NCBI GenBank assembly: GCA_020348925.1
Contig: CP070758.1
Location: 4,952,433-4,994,347, forward strand
DNA from: Gemmatimonadota bacterium
GTDB lineage: Bacteria; JBHIER01; G020348925
Direction of reading: 5' to 3'
DNA length: 41,915 nt
Shown here: positions 1 through 7,169 of the stretch, one piece after another
Numbering within the stretch: the first letter of the stretch is position 1
Layout of the letters: each line of letters opens with the position of its first letter
Notes under the pieces: generated by a model
Told to the model about the DNA's origin: nothing
Seen by the model: only the letters and a program-made list of their open reading frames with translations
Databases searched by the model: none
Position numbers and translations under genes: made by a program

Positions 1-160
1 ACCATTTTTTCGGCCCAAAGAGTGTCGAATAAGATTCTTATGTTTGGACTTGTGATATGGGGGCTTGTGACAAATTCAAGTTCAATATAAGGCTTAACTC
101 ATTTACTGTCAAGTGTTTTTTTAAAGTATGGTTGAAAATCAAATTACTCTAAATAATAAC

Positions 161-189
161 TTGACATAATGAACTCTTTTCTTTATCCT
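161..189 (+). promoter_or_regulatory. sigma70-type promoter of the toxin-antitoxin operon
   Basis: A perfect -35 TTGACA (161-166) is followed after exactly 17 bases by TATCCT (184-189), a fair -10 box. Transcription would start near 196, downstream of the first in-frame ATG at 169, which supports translation starting at 229. No clear operator palindrome was identified, although autoregulation is usual for this antitoxin family. Confidence 0.6.
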
Positions 190-228
190 AATGATGACAC
201 AATTGATGCTACAAATAAGGAGGTCTTT

Positions 229-513
229 ATGCGTATTGCATCTGCCATATTAAAAGCCGAACGTGTCGGCATACGGAACCTGAGTGAAAATCTCTCGAAG
301 CTTTTAAATGAGGGAAAACCCTATGTTATCACTGACCACGGAAAACCAAAACAGGTTCTTCTGCCCTACGATGAAATGATGGAGTTGATCGATATTCTCG
401 ATGAACTGTCCGATCCTGAAACGCTTTCCCTTATTAAAGAAGGAAGAAAGGATATTGCCTCGGGCAAAGCAGGAATTCCGCTTTCTGCATTATGGGATGA
501 GATGGGGACATGA
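229..513 (+). CDS. Phd/YefM-family antitoxin
   Basis: This is a 94-residue protein that would bind and neutralise the toxin encoded just downstream, and usually represses its own operon. Residues about 8-45 carry the Phd/YefM signature: an N-terminal DNA-binding part with NLSENLSKLL, then the strand-rich core with YVITDHGKPKQVLLPYDE. The C-terminal third is acidic and helical, as expected of a toxin-wrapping tail. An in-frame ATG lies at 169, but the ATG at 229 is preceded by an ideal AAGGAGG (217-223), and the predicted transcription start lies between the two, so 229 was chosen. The gene overlaps the toxin start by four bases (ATGA), indicating translational coupling. Family assignment is firm; which toxin subgroup it antagonises is inferred from the neighbour. 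Confidence 0.88.
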   Translation: MRIASAILKAERVGIRNLSENLSKLLNEGKPYVITDHGKPKQVLLPYDEMMELIDILDELSDPETLSLIKEGRKDIASGKAGIPLSALWDEMGT

Positions 514-812
514 AAAAATATGAGATTCTCTTTCCCAACGAGCGAATAAAGAGCAGATTCCGGAAAGAGTTGGGGAAAATTCCCCTGGGGGTAAGAGAGA
601 GAATAAAAGAGAAGGTAGAAAGTCTTTCACGTGTACCAAGACCTCAGGGGAAGATCTTTAAATATCTTCGTCCCCCCATTCAAATCTACGATCTCACAGC
701 CCAATACAGAATACGTATAGGAGATTACAGGGTTTTGTATGATGTGGATGATACCAATAAAAAGGTTTGGATATTGGCCATAAGGAAGAAGGGTAAGGGT
801 ACATATAAATAA
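510..812 (+). CDS. RelE/ParE-superfamily toxin
   Basis: This 100-residue basic protein is probably a ribosome-dependent mRNA interferase of the RelE type, held inactive by the adjacent antitoxin. The RelE/ParE fold is visible in the order helix-helix-strands, with KYLRPPIQIYDLTAQYRIRIGDYRVLYDVDD-type strand sequence near residues 50-80: the RIGDYRVLYDV segment is the family hallmark, followed by the terminal IRKKGKGTYK strand. The start ATG overlaps the antitoxin stop. Length (about 85-100) fits the family. Subtype (RelE mRNA cleavage versus ParE gyrase poisoning) cannot be decided from sequence alone, though the arginine/lysine-rich C-terminal strand favours RelE. The pair sits beside a transposase and dispersed repeats, in keeping with an accessory locus. 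Confidence 0.87.
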   Translation: MKKYEILFPNERIKSRFRKELGKIPLGVRERIKEKVESLSRVPRPQGKIFKYLRPPIQIYDLTAQYRIRIGDYRVLYDVDDTNKKVWILAIRKKGKGTYK

Positions 813-833
813 AACAAAGTTTTATTTATTTTT
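807..833 (+). terminator. probable rho-independent terminator of the TA operon
   Basis: A 9-bp A/T-rich inverted repeat (807-815 with 819-827, loop AAA) is followed by a T-rich run to 833. It overlaps the toxin stop codon (TAA at 810-812). The stem holds only one G-C pair, so termination may be partial. Confidence 0.4.
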
Positions 834-840
834 GGTGACT

Positions 841-872
841 AAAAAAACGGTGAGGTGAAGAACACCTCACCG
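841..872 (-). terminator. strong hairpin with T-tract on the minus strand
   Basis: CGGTGAGGTG (848-857) and CACCTCACCG (863-872) form a perfect 10-bp stem with a 5-base loop. Seven A residues at 841-847 become a T-tract on the minus strand, so this acts as a terminator for leftward transcription, for example read-through from the transposase, and protects the TA operon. Confidence 0.6.
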
Positions 873-880
873 AGTAATGA

Positions 881-950
881 AATCCCTCCTGTCCTCCCTT
901 TACAAAAGGGAGGAACTCAAATATCCCCCTTTTTCAAAGGGTGGCTGAAT
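881..950. repeat. dispersed intergenic palindromes (CCTCCCTTT family)
   Basis: CCTCCCTTT (893-901) pairs perfectly with AAAGGGAGG (905-913). A second, similar unit, CCCCCTTT...CAAAGGGTGG, follows at 925-944. This resembles the CCCCCTTTnnnCAAAGGGGG intergenic repeats widespread in anaerobe genomes. No coding sequence is supported here. Confidence 0.6.
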
Positions 951-958
951 ACCTTCTC

Positions 959-1012
959 GGAGTGAAGCGATTCATCGTTTCAATACATCGCGATGATGAA
1001 TCATCGCACTCC
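959..1012. repeat. inverted pair of GGAGTG-headed hairpin repeats
   Basis: Two copies of one short repeat face each other. Copy A on the plus strand has head GGAGTG at 959-964 and a hairpin at 964-981 (stem GAAGCGA/TCGTTTC with one G-T pair, loop TTCA). Copy B on the minus strand has head at 1012-1007 and a hairpin at 1007-990 (stem GCGATGA/TCATCGC, loop TTCA). Two further copies lie at 5878-5964. The stem letters differ between copies but remain complementary. The layout recalls REP/BIME repeats, and a RAYT transposase is encoded 230 bases away. Confidence 0.7.
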
Positions 1013-1221
1013 AAATGATTAGCCTTATCATACTCGGCTCGTAGTAAGCTACGAAATGAAATGGAATAGCGTTATGACACCACTCCGTTACACTGCGTAC
1101 TCTGCTACAAACTTCTCTCCAGACTTCCGCAGTTTTAAAACTTCGGAGTCTTTTTCGCCCTGAAACTTGAGCCGTTGGATCGTTCGGTGAGCGAAGCATG
1201 GGTTTTTCCGACTGTCTGAGT
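1013..1221. other. non-coding stretch before the transposase element
   Basis: No supported gene. A small palindrome CGTAG-TAAG-CTACG lies at 1040-1053, of the same size class as the neighbouring hairpins and possibly a diverged relative. Short minus-strand open frames across 972-1396 lack ribosome binding sites and run into the transposase gene in another frame. Confidence 0.4.
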
Positions 1222-2387
1222 CCTCAAGTGATGTGGGGTCAGGCATCAGAAAATAGATTTTCCTCGATTCTTTCCACAAGCCGCTTAATTTTTCTATCTT
1301 GACCAATCTTCTCTTTAACTTTGCTTGCAATATAACTGATATTAGTCCCACATATCCCCCCGAATACCCTACCGAGGGAAACATTCGTCTCATCACAATA
1401 CTTATGCGCCAGGTATATCGCTATCTCTCGAGCCTCAGTTCCATGACGGCCCCGTTGACATATCGATACTTCTGATACATTTAAAGCTCTACCCACCTTT
1501 CGATTTATGTCTCTCATAGATGTGTTATGAATATACTTATGGTTAGTTACAGCATGAGCTCCTATTCCTCTTTTCTGAAGCAACTTCAGCACCCAATCTG
1601 CAAATTCTTCACTTCCCAAAGCGATCCCGGCGACTGCACCCTTCATAGGATTAACCAGCTTCCTCTCAATCCCCTCTTCAACAAACCTGCGATACTCCGA
1701 TTCCGCTATTCTTCTATATCCTCCGTACTGCGCAAGGAGCCAGTCTGTTTCAAGCCAGATTCTTCTTCCTCTCATACCGATGTAATCTCTATAGCTGCTC
1801 CAGACATATTCTTCAGGACTTTTCACCAGACCACCTCGAACCGGATTGAGATGAATGTAGCGACTCAATTCAAGTAGATGACTTTCCTTTTCCAACAAAA
1901 TGGCTTTGAATCGCCCCTGAAAAAGATGTCCGCTTCTGTTGTAACGTCTATTATAATTGAAGGCATATGTCGTCTTGATCCACTGCATTGCTCTGGATAT
2001 ATTCCCAAATGGAGTTTCAACTTCAAGATGATAATGGTTCGGCATCAGGCAAAAAGCATGGATTCTCAGCCTGAATCTTTCAACAGCTTCCTTGAAATAC
2101 CCAAGAAGTCGCTTTCGATCTTTATCATCTTGAAAAATTTCCTTTCGATTATTTCCTCTGTCTGTGATATGATAGAGCACATCTGGCAAATTGATTCTAA
2201 CAGATCTGGCCATGGATATCTTTCCATGATTGAAAGCAATTGAGATACGAAACGATTACTAAAAGCATCTGTAAATTACAGAAGGAGTGGAGGGATGTCA
2301 ATACCCTAATCGAAAAAATTCTATAACTCGTTGTGCCATTTCACCCAAAATCTATTATCTGATGCCTGACCCCTAATTACTTGAGGG
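1222..2387 (-). mobile_element. RAYT/IS200-like element with about 40-bp terminal inverted repeats
   Basis: The left end 1222-1261 and right end 2347-2387 are imperfect inverted repeats. Both contain GGGGTCAGGCATCAG, followed by A-A/T-A-ATAGATTTT and preceded by CCTCAAGT, read inward on the left strand. About 33 of 40 positions match by eye. They enclose a single gene for a Y1-type transposase. The left repeat overlaps the last codons and the stop of that gene. No obvious target-site duplication was found. Classical RAYTs are usually single-copy and mobilise REPs rather than themselves; having long matched ends argues that this one is, or was, a unit able to move. Confidence 0.7.
1239..2213 (-). 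CDS. REP-associated tyrosine transposase (RAYT, Y1_Tnp family)
   Basis: This 324-residue single-strand DNA transposase belongs to the IS200/IS605-like Y1 superfamily. The N-terminal catalytic domain (about 1-150) shows HITDRGNNR, the metal-binding HxH motif at H60-Y-H62 (MPNHYHLEVE), SGHLFQGRFK, and the nucleophile tyrosine Y119 in RYIHLNPVRGGL. The C-terminal part (about 225-324) resembles the DnaA-like helix-turn-helix that extends many RAYTs (AREIAIYLAHKYCD, then SYIASKVKEKI). All catalytic residues are present and the frame is open, so it may be active. The stop codon and last six codons lie inside the left terminal repeat of the element, so the repeat is under coding constraint there. 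Neighbouring GGAGTG hairpins are candidate substrates, but no binding data can be read from sequence. Confidence 0.9.
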   Translation of the reverse strand: MARSVRINLPDVLYHITDRGNNRKEIFQDDKDRKRLLGYFKEAVERFRLRIHAFCLMPNHYHLEVETPFGNISRAMQWIKTTYAFNYNRRYNRSGHLFQGRFKAILLEKESHLLELSRYIHLNPVRGGLVKSPEEYVWSSYRDYIGMRGRRIWLETDWLLAQYGGYRRIAESEYRRFVEEGIERKLVNPMKGAVAGIALGSEEFADWVLKLLQKRGIGAHAVTNHKYIHNTSMRDINRKVGRALNVSEVSICQRGRHGTEAREIAIYLAHKYCDETNVSLGRVFGGICGTNISYIASKVKEKIGQDRKIKRLVERIEENLFSDA

Positions 2388-2459
2388 TGTATTATTTGCC
2401 CTGTACTTTGAACTGTTCGGGTCCTGCGGTCTTTTAGTTTATGAAAAATCTTTTAATTT

Positions 2460-3965
2460 TTATTTTCGTTGAAATCTGTAGGTGGGACTGATGGACTGGA
2501 TTTCCTCGTGGGCTTCCGGGGGAGGTGTGGTTAAAAGGCTGACGACAATCACCAACATTGTCGAAACAATAAAACCTGGAACGAGTTCGAAGAGAAAAGC
2601 CTTCAGGGCCGGGGTGAGGCGCCACACCACCGTCACCGCCGTGCCGGAGAGAAAACCGGCCAGCACACCCCATTTCGTTATCCTGGGCCAGAAAAGTGAC
2701 AGTACGACAGTCGGACCGAAGGAGGCGCCCAGTCCGGCCCAGGCGAAGAGGACGAGCCAGAAGATGAGTCCTTTGGCGATCAAGCCTAAGCCGATGGCCA
2801 GAAGGACGAGGACAAGAACCATCGCCCGGCTGATGGTGACCATCCTTCTTTCAGAGAGGTCACGCCCGCTTCTGACTATTTTCTGGTAAATATCCCGCAC
2901 CACCCCGGAGGACGCCACCAGCAACTGAGAATCGGCCGTGGACATGATGGCGGCAAAAATGGCGGCGACCGTAAATCCGAACAAAAGCGGTGGAAAATGG
3001 CCGGCCGCAAGAAAAGTGAAGAGATTCTCCGTATCCCCGGCCGGAAGTACCTCCTGATTCGGATACAGCGCCCGCCCGATCAAGCCGACAAAGACCGCGC
3101 CCCAGGCCATGAGCACGTTCCAGACGGTGCCCAGCAGGGCCGAGCGGCGGAGCTGGGTCGGATTCTCGACGGACATGTATCGGACCAGGATGTGAGGATT
3201 GCCCGGCGATCCCAGACCGATCCCCAGAAAACCGACGACGCCACCAAAGCCAATGGCCCAGGGATCCAGCATGAGCGCATCGATGAAGGTTAGTTGTGAG
3301 ACAACTCTATCGATTCCTCCGTATCGGATGAGAACCACCAGGGGCAATCCAACGAGACCAACAAGCATGAAGACCGCCTGCAGGACATCGGTCAGGGAGA
3401 CAGCCAGAAACCCTCCCAGCATTGTATAGATGAGAACAATACCTGCCGTGAGCAGCAATCCCTCAAACGGAGAAAGACCGAAACTCGATGAAAAGGCTTT
3501 GCCGCCGGCCGTCAACTGGGCCGATACGTAAGCCACCATAAAGATGACGATGATGACAACCGAAACGACACGCAGGATATGCTGGGTATCCTTAAATCGA
3601 GACTCGAAGTAGTCTGGCAGTGTAATGTCTCCAGCCTTCGCTGTGTATCGCCGCAGACGTTTGCCCACAAAGAGAAAAAGAAAAAGTTCAACGACAATAT
3701 AGCCGACCGCCGCCCACACCGCCGAAGCCCCGCGGGCATAGGCCATGCCGCTCAGGCCCAGGATGAGCCAGGCCGACCGTCCCGACACAACGGCGCTCAG
3801 GGCCACCACGTAATCTTTCATCCTGCGGCCGCCGAGAAAAAAATCGCCCAGGGAGCCTGAAGCGAACTTTGCGGTGAGAATTCCGATAAGAACCATGAAG
3901 ATGAGATATCCCACAAAGGCGATGAGCGCGGCCGCATCGCCAATATGTGTCCCTTCAGTTCCCAT
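2460..3965 (-). CDS. sodium/solute symporter (SSS family, PutP-like)
   Basis: This inner-membrane permease of about 501 residues has 12-13 predicted hydrophobic helices and typical SSS features: FFLGGRRMKDYVVALSAVVS early on, GLSGMAYARGASAVW, the TLPDYFESRF segment, and GGFLAVSLTDVLQAVFMLVG in the middle. It most resembles the proline/sodium symporter branch, but its solute cannot be read from sequence. A TTG start at 3983 would give a 507-residue form. ATG at 3965 is preferred because AAGGGG stands just upstream and residues before it (WRRGR) look like translated leader. It starts inside the 3' end of a 35-codon membrane micro-ORF, suggesting coupled translation. It lies downstream of tatC and the Rnf operon on the same strand; Rnf-generated sodium gradients could drive it, which is inference. 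Confidence 0.85.
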   Translation of the reverse strand: MGTEGTHIGDAAALIAFVGYLIFMVLIGILTAKFASGSLGDFFLGGRRMKDYVVALSAVVSGRSAWLILGLSGMAYARGASAVWAAVGYIVVELFLFLFVGKRLRRYTAKAGDITLPDYFESRFKDTQHILRVVSVVIIVIFMVAYVSAQLTAGGKAFSSSFGLSPFEGLLLTAGIVLIYTMLGGFLAVSLTDVLQAVFMLVGLVGLPLVVLIRYGGIDRVVSQLTFIDALMLDPWAIGFGGVVGFLGIGLGSPGNPHILVRYMSVENPTQLRRSALLGTVWNVLMAWGAVFVGLIGRALYPNQEVLPAGDTENLFTFLAAGHFPPLLFGFTVAAIFAAIMSTADSQLLVASSGVVRDIYQKIVRSGRDLSERRMVTISRAMVLVLVLLAIGLGLIAKGLIFWLVLFAWAGLGASFGPTVVLSLFWPRITKWGVLAGFLSGTAVTVVWRLTPALKAFLFELVPGFIVSTMLVIVVSLLTTPPPEAHEEIQSISPTYRFQRK

Positions 3966-4062
3966 CCTCCCCCTTCTCCACAAACAGAAAATAGAGAACT
4001 GCGGCCAGACCTATAATAAAAACCGGCAGATCAAAAAGGACGAACACAAGCCAGGCATGCAC
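3955..4062 (-). CDS. 35-residue single-helix protein, candidate symporter accessory subunit
   Basis: The minus strand holds a short frame beginning with GTG at 4062 and ending with TGA at 3957-3955, overlapping the start of the symporter gene by 11 bases. The product has one transmembrane helix (WLVFVLFDLPVFIIGLAAVL region) and a short charged tail, VEKGEDGN. Very small one-helix proteins are commonly encoded directly upstream of SSS symporters and are annotated as symporter small accessory proteins. The topology, length, position and overlap match that pattern, but I cannot confirm homology. It could also be a leader peptide that couples translation. No strong ribosome binding site is visible before the GTG. 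Confidence 0.5.
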   Translation of the reverse strand: MHAWLVFVLFDLPVFIIGLAAVLYFLFVEKGEDGN

Positions 4063-4088
4063 GGGGTTTCTCTCTGTTTATTTTAAAC

Positions 4089-4862
4089 CTAATCCGTCGA
4101 TTCCTTGAGGGCTTCTTCTTCCTTCTTATAAACCAAAACCGAGAGTCCTATACTGACTTCATACAACAGGATCAGGGGAATAATCATCATGACTTGAGTA
4201 AAAACATCAGGGGGGGTGAGAAGTGCAGCACCGACGGCAATAACGACGATGGCGTATCTCCTCTTCTTACGCAAGAAGCTGGGACTTAAGAGACCGATCT
4301 TCGTGAGAAAGAGGGAGAGCACCGGCAATTCAAAAACGAGCCCGAAGGCCAACATTATCCTCGTTACGAAACCTATGTATTTGCCAATATCGAGTTGTGG
4401 CTCGATATCCGGAGTGGCCAGGCCAAGTAAGAACCGAAGCCCAAAAGGGACAATTAAAAAATATGCGAAGGCACTGCCAGCCAGAAAACAGAGCATTGTT
4501 AAAAGGATAATTGGTACGACATGTTTTCTCTCGTGGGGGTATAAACCGGGGACGATAAAAGCATAGGTTTGGTAAACAACAACAGGAAGAGCGATCAGGA
4601 ATCCGCAGACTAAGGAAATGAGGACACGAACAAAGAACATCCCGGTCGGGGAGAGAAAGATGAGCTTGGGCTGCGGCTCGATGGCGTGCACCGGAAAAGT
4701 GAGGAAATCTAAAATGTATCCGGAAAAGGCGAAACAGGCAATGGCGCCCACGATGATGGCCGCCAGCGACTTGATCAATCGCCACCGTAACTCCTCAAGA
4801 TGATCTAAAAAGGACATGTCCTTAACAGGTTTCTCTTTTGGCGATGTGTTCTCGGTTGACAT
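4089..4862 (-). CDS. tatC: Sec-independent protein translocase TatC
   Basis: This is the polytopic core of the twin-arginine translocase, which recognises RR signal peptides of folded exported proteins. At 257 residues with six hydrophobic helices it matches the family. Seen directly: the N-terminal cytoplasmic signal-peptide site MSFLDHLEELRWRLIKS (about 16-32), the family motif PGLYPHERK at about 104-112, the conserved glutamate in LAFGLVFELPVL (about 176), and LLTPPDVFTQ near the C-terminal end. A 15-residue charged extension precedes the motif. tatA/tatB are not in the window. A Tat substrate (the asparaginase at 37092-38087) is encoded elsewhere in the window. The gene follows rnfB after 126 bases, in which no terminator was found. 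Confidence 0.96.
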   Translation of the reverse strand: MSTENTSPKEKPVKDMSFLDHLEELRWRLIKSLAAIIVGAIACFAFSGYILDFLTFPVHAIEPQPKLIFLSPTGMFFVRVLISLVCGFLIALPVVVYQTYAFIVPGLYPHERKHVVPIILLTMLCFLAGSAFAYFLIVPFGLRFLLGLATPDIEPQLDIGKYIGFVTRIMLAFGLVFELPVLSLFLTKIGLLSPSFLRKKRRYAIVVIAVGAALLTPPDVFTQVMMIIPLILLYEVSIGLSVLVYKKEEEALKESTD

Positions 4863-4988
4863 TTCTGCCTCGCACTAATAACGACTGGTTTTGCCTCATC
4901 AATATACACTGTTCTGCCGAATCATCAAAATTATTTACCATAATACGTGAATCAAAAAGAAGTTGCGACAGAGGTACATTATCGAATA

Positions 4989-5837
4989 CTATGCATCGCC
5001 GCGATCTCTATTCGCATCCGATTCTGCTTGTCGCAGGCGAAGGACGAAGCTCTTGGTGGGACACTTGGTGACGGCGTTTTCAAGACCGTCCTCAACGGTA
5101 TAATCGATTACGGGCAGGTTGCCGTCCATGGTGATGGCCCCAGATGGTGTGACCTTCGGGGTTGAGCACAGCTTACAACCGATGCAGCCGACGGTGCAGA
5201 CTGTTTTCACAGCTTTGGCCCGATCCTGGGAGACACATCCCAGGTAGACCCCAGCATGCTTCGGAATGAGCTGCATAATGTCCCTGGGGCAGGCGCTGAC
5301 GCACAACCCGCAGGCGGTGCACTTCTCCTCGAGAACGACGGGCAATCCGTTATCACTCATAGCGAGTGCTTCGTAGGGGCAGCCCCGAACACAATCGCCC
5401 AGACCCAGGCATCCGTATTGACAGCCTTTGGACCCGTGTGCGATCAATTCTGCGGCCGCGCAGCTCTCCAGACCCTCGTAGCGGCACTTCTCCACCGCCT
5501 CCGCGCGACCCCCCTGACAATGCACTGAGGCCACTTCCGGGGCGACGTCACCCACCTCCACACCAAGAATCTCGGCGATCTTTTCCGCGATCTCCGGTCC
5601 ACCGGGTTTGCAGTCCGTGACGAGCACCTTGCCACCGACAACCGCCTCGGCGAATCCAGAACAGCCCGGATACCCGCAGCCGCCGCAATTGGCTCCTGGC
5701 AATACGTCCAGCACCTGTTCGATCTTCGGATCGATCGTAACGGCGAACTTCTTCGATGCGACGGCCAACCCCAACCCAAGGAGGAGTCCCAGTCCACCCA
5801 ATGAAAGAATGGCGTACAAGAAACTAACTGGCATCAT
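4989..5837 (-). CDS. rnfB: Rnf complex subunit B (ferredoxin-type iron-sulfur protein)
   Basis: RnfB accepts electrons from reduced ferredoxin, or donates to it, at the membrane Rnf complex. The 282-residue protein has an N-terminal membrane anchor (about 5-27), then the Fe-S domain with NCGGCGYPGCSGFAEAV (about 50-66), and a ferredoxin region with CQYGCLGLGDCVRGCP, CTACGLCVSACP and CIGCKLC motifs, enough for several [4Fe-4S] clusters. It is separated from rnfA by 151 bases that hold a pair of hairpin repeats, whereas the other rnf genes are nearly contiguous. It is the last rnf gene of the set, as in most anaerobe rnfCDGEAB operons. Assignment is firm. Confidence 0.96.
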   Translation of the reverse strand: MMPVSFLYAILSLGGLGLLLGLGLAVASKKFAVTIDPKIEQVLDVLPGANCGGCGYPGCSGFAEAVVGGKVLVTDCKPGGPEIAEKIAEILGVEVGDVAPEVASVHCQGGRAEAVEKCRYEGLESCAAAELIAHGSKGCQYGCLGLGDCVRGCPYEALAMSDNGLPVVLEEKCTACGLCVSACPRDIMQLIPKHAGVYLGCVSQDRAKAVKTVCTVGCIGCKLCSTPKVTPSGAITMDGNLPVIDYTVEDGLENAVTKCPTKSFVLRLRQAESDANRDRGDA

Positions 5838-5877
5838 GAATTACCCTGACGAAATGAGATTGTTGAAATCCAGTAGA

Positions 5878-5964
5878 GCAACGATTAATCGTTGCACTCC
5901 ATATTATAAGTTCACCCAACCCCGTATTCGCCGGCCTCATCGGAGTGAAATGATTCGTCATTTC
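5878..5964. repeat. second pair of GGAGTG-headed hairpin repeats
   Basis: Copy C on the minus strand has head 5900-5895 and a perfect 18-base palindrome GCAACGATTAATCGTTGC at 5878-5895 (loop TTAA). Copy D on the plus strand has head 5942-5947 and hairpin 5947-5964 (stem GAAATGA/TCATTTC, loop TTCG). Heads face each other, the opposite arrangement to the pair at 959-1012. The pair sits in the only long gap of the rnf operon, where the hairpins may influence mRNA stability between rnfA and rnfB. Confidence 0.7.
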
Positions 5965-5988
5965 AGATTGTTCCAACAGCCTCTATTT

Positions 5989-6570
5989 TTATAGTTTCAC
6001 CAAACCTGTGAAACCGAGAAAGACAATAGCCAACAGACCGGCGACAACCAAAGCAATCGGTGTACCCTTCAGCGGCCCCGGCACGTCGGCAAACTCCAGT
6101 CGCTCACGAATGCCGGACATGATGATGAGAGCCAGGGTAAATCCAATCCCCGCTCCCACGGCAAAAACAATACTTCTGATGAAATCGTAATCCTTGATGA
6201 CATTGAGCAGCGCCAGCCCCATAATGGCGCAGTTCGTGGTGATCAGGGGGAGATAAATTCCCAGGGCTTTATAGAGTGCCGGACTCACTTTGCGCAGAAA
6301 GGTCTCCACCAACTGAACCAAGGAGGCGATTATGAGTATGAACGAGACGATCTGGAGGAACTCGAGACGGAGGGGAATGAGAACGAAGTGGTACACAAGA
6401 TACGTCCCCACGGCGGCCAGTGTCATAACGAAGATGACGGCCATACCCATCCCGAAGGCCGTATCCGTCTTCTTGGATACGCCCAGAAAGGGACAAATGC
6501 CCAGAAACCTCGCCAGGACAAAGTTGTTGACCAGGGCCGCGCCTATAAAAATGACAGCCAATTCCGCCAC
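5989..6570 (-). CDS. rnfA: Rnf complex subunit A
   Basis: This 193-residue integral membrane protein with six helices pairs with RnfE to form the antiparallel core that carries a [2Fe-2S] cluster across the membrane. Seen: NNFVLARFLGICPFLGVSKK near residues 15-34, and LITTNCAIMGLALLN around 108-122, each with the conserved cysteine used for the intramembrane cluster. The start is GTG, two bases after the rnfE stop, with GGAGGG inside the end of rnfE as its ribosome binding site. Length equals that of typical RnfA. Confidence 0.96.
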   Translation of the reverse strand: MAELAVIFIGAALVNNFVLARFLGICPFLGVSKKTDTAFGMGMAVIFVMTLAAVGTYLVYHFVLIPLRLEFLQIVSFILIIASLVQLVETFLRKVSPALYKALGIYLPLITTNCAIMGLALLNVIKDYDFIRSIVFAVGAGIGFTLALIIMSGIRERLEFADVPGPLKGTPIALVVAGLLAIVFLGFTGLVKL

Positions 6571-6572
6571 AA

Positions 6573-7169
6573 TCAGCCCTCCTCCGTCTTCGTCAATTTG
6601 TTCATCAATGCCAACAGGAGTCCCAAAGCAAGAAATGCCCCGGGTGGAAGAATCATGATGAGAGCCGGCTCGAAGCCGGCCCCGAATAGCCCTATCCCAA
6701 AAATCGTTCCGTACCCGAATATCTCCCTCACGGCCCCGAGAATAATGAGAGCCAGGGTGAACCCAATCCCCATGCCCAAGCCATCAATAAAGGAACGGAA
6801 GATGGGTCGTTTGGAGGCAAAAGCCTCGGCCCGGCCGAGGATGATGCAGTTGACTACAATGAGCGGGACAAAGAGACCGAGCACGCGATGGAGCTCGAGA
6901 AAGAAGGCGTGCATGGTCATATCGATGATGGTCACAAAGGACGCAATGACGACGATGAACACAGGGATCCGGACACGGGCAGGGATAAGATTGCGCAGGC
7001 ATGAGATAACCACGTTCGATCCCAGGAGCACAGCCGTGGCCGCCAGACCCATGGCCAGGCCGTTCATGGCCTCGTTGGTCACTGCCAGGGCCGGACACAA
7101 GCCCAAAACGAGACGCAGCAGCGGATTCTCGTCAATAATGCCCTTGTTGAAATCTCTCCACAGACTCAT
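6573..7169 (-). CDS. rnfE: Rnf complex subunit E
   Basis: This is a 198-residue six-helix membrane protein homologous to RnfA and its partner in the membrane core. NPLLRLVLGLCPALAVTNEA (about 15-34) and LIVVNCIILGRAEAFA (about 107-122) show the two cysteine motifs. It overlaps the rnfG stop by four bases (ATGA), so translation is coupled. The segment WRDFNKGIIDENP at the N terminus is typical of RnfE. Confidence 0.96.
   Translation of the reverse strand: MSLWRDFNKGIIDENPLLRLVLGLCPALAVTNEAMNGLAMGLAATAVLLGSNVVISCLRNLIPARVRIPVFIVVIASFVTIIDMTMHAFFLELHRVLGLFVPLIVVNCIILGRAEAFASKRPIFRSFIDGLGMGIGFTLALIILGAVREIFGYGTIFGIGLFGAGFEPALIMILPPGAFLALGLLLALMNKLTKTEEG

Noticed and set aside
1-160. RNA gene or regulatory element at the left edge
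   Set aside because: No stem-rich or conserved RNA pattern recognised; the stretch is AT-rich intergenic sequence truncated by the window edge.
169-228. Upstream ATG as the antitoxin start
   Set aside because: The -10 box lies within this segment, and AAGGAGG points to ATG 229.
972-1396. Two minus-strand frames downstream of the transposase
   Set aside because: They overlap repeats and the transposase 3' end, have no ribosome binding site and no recognisable content.
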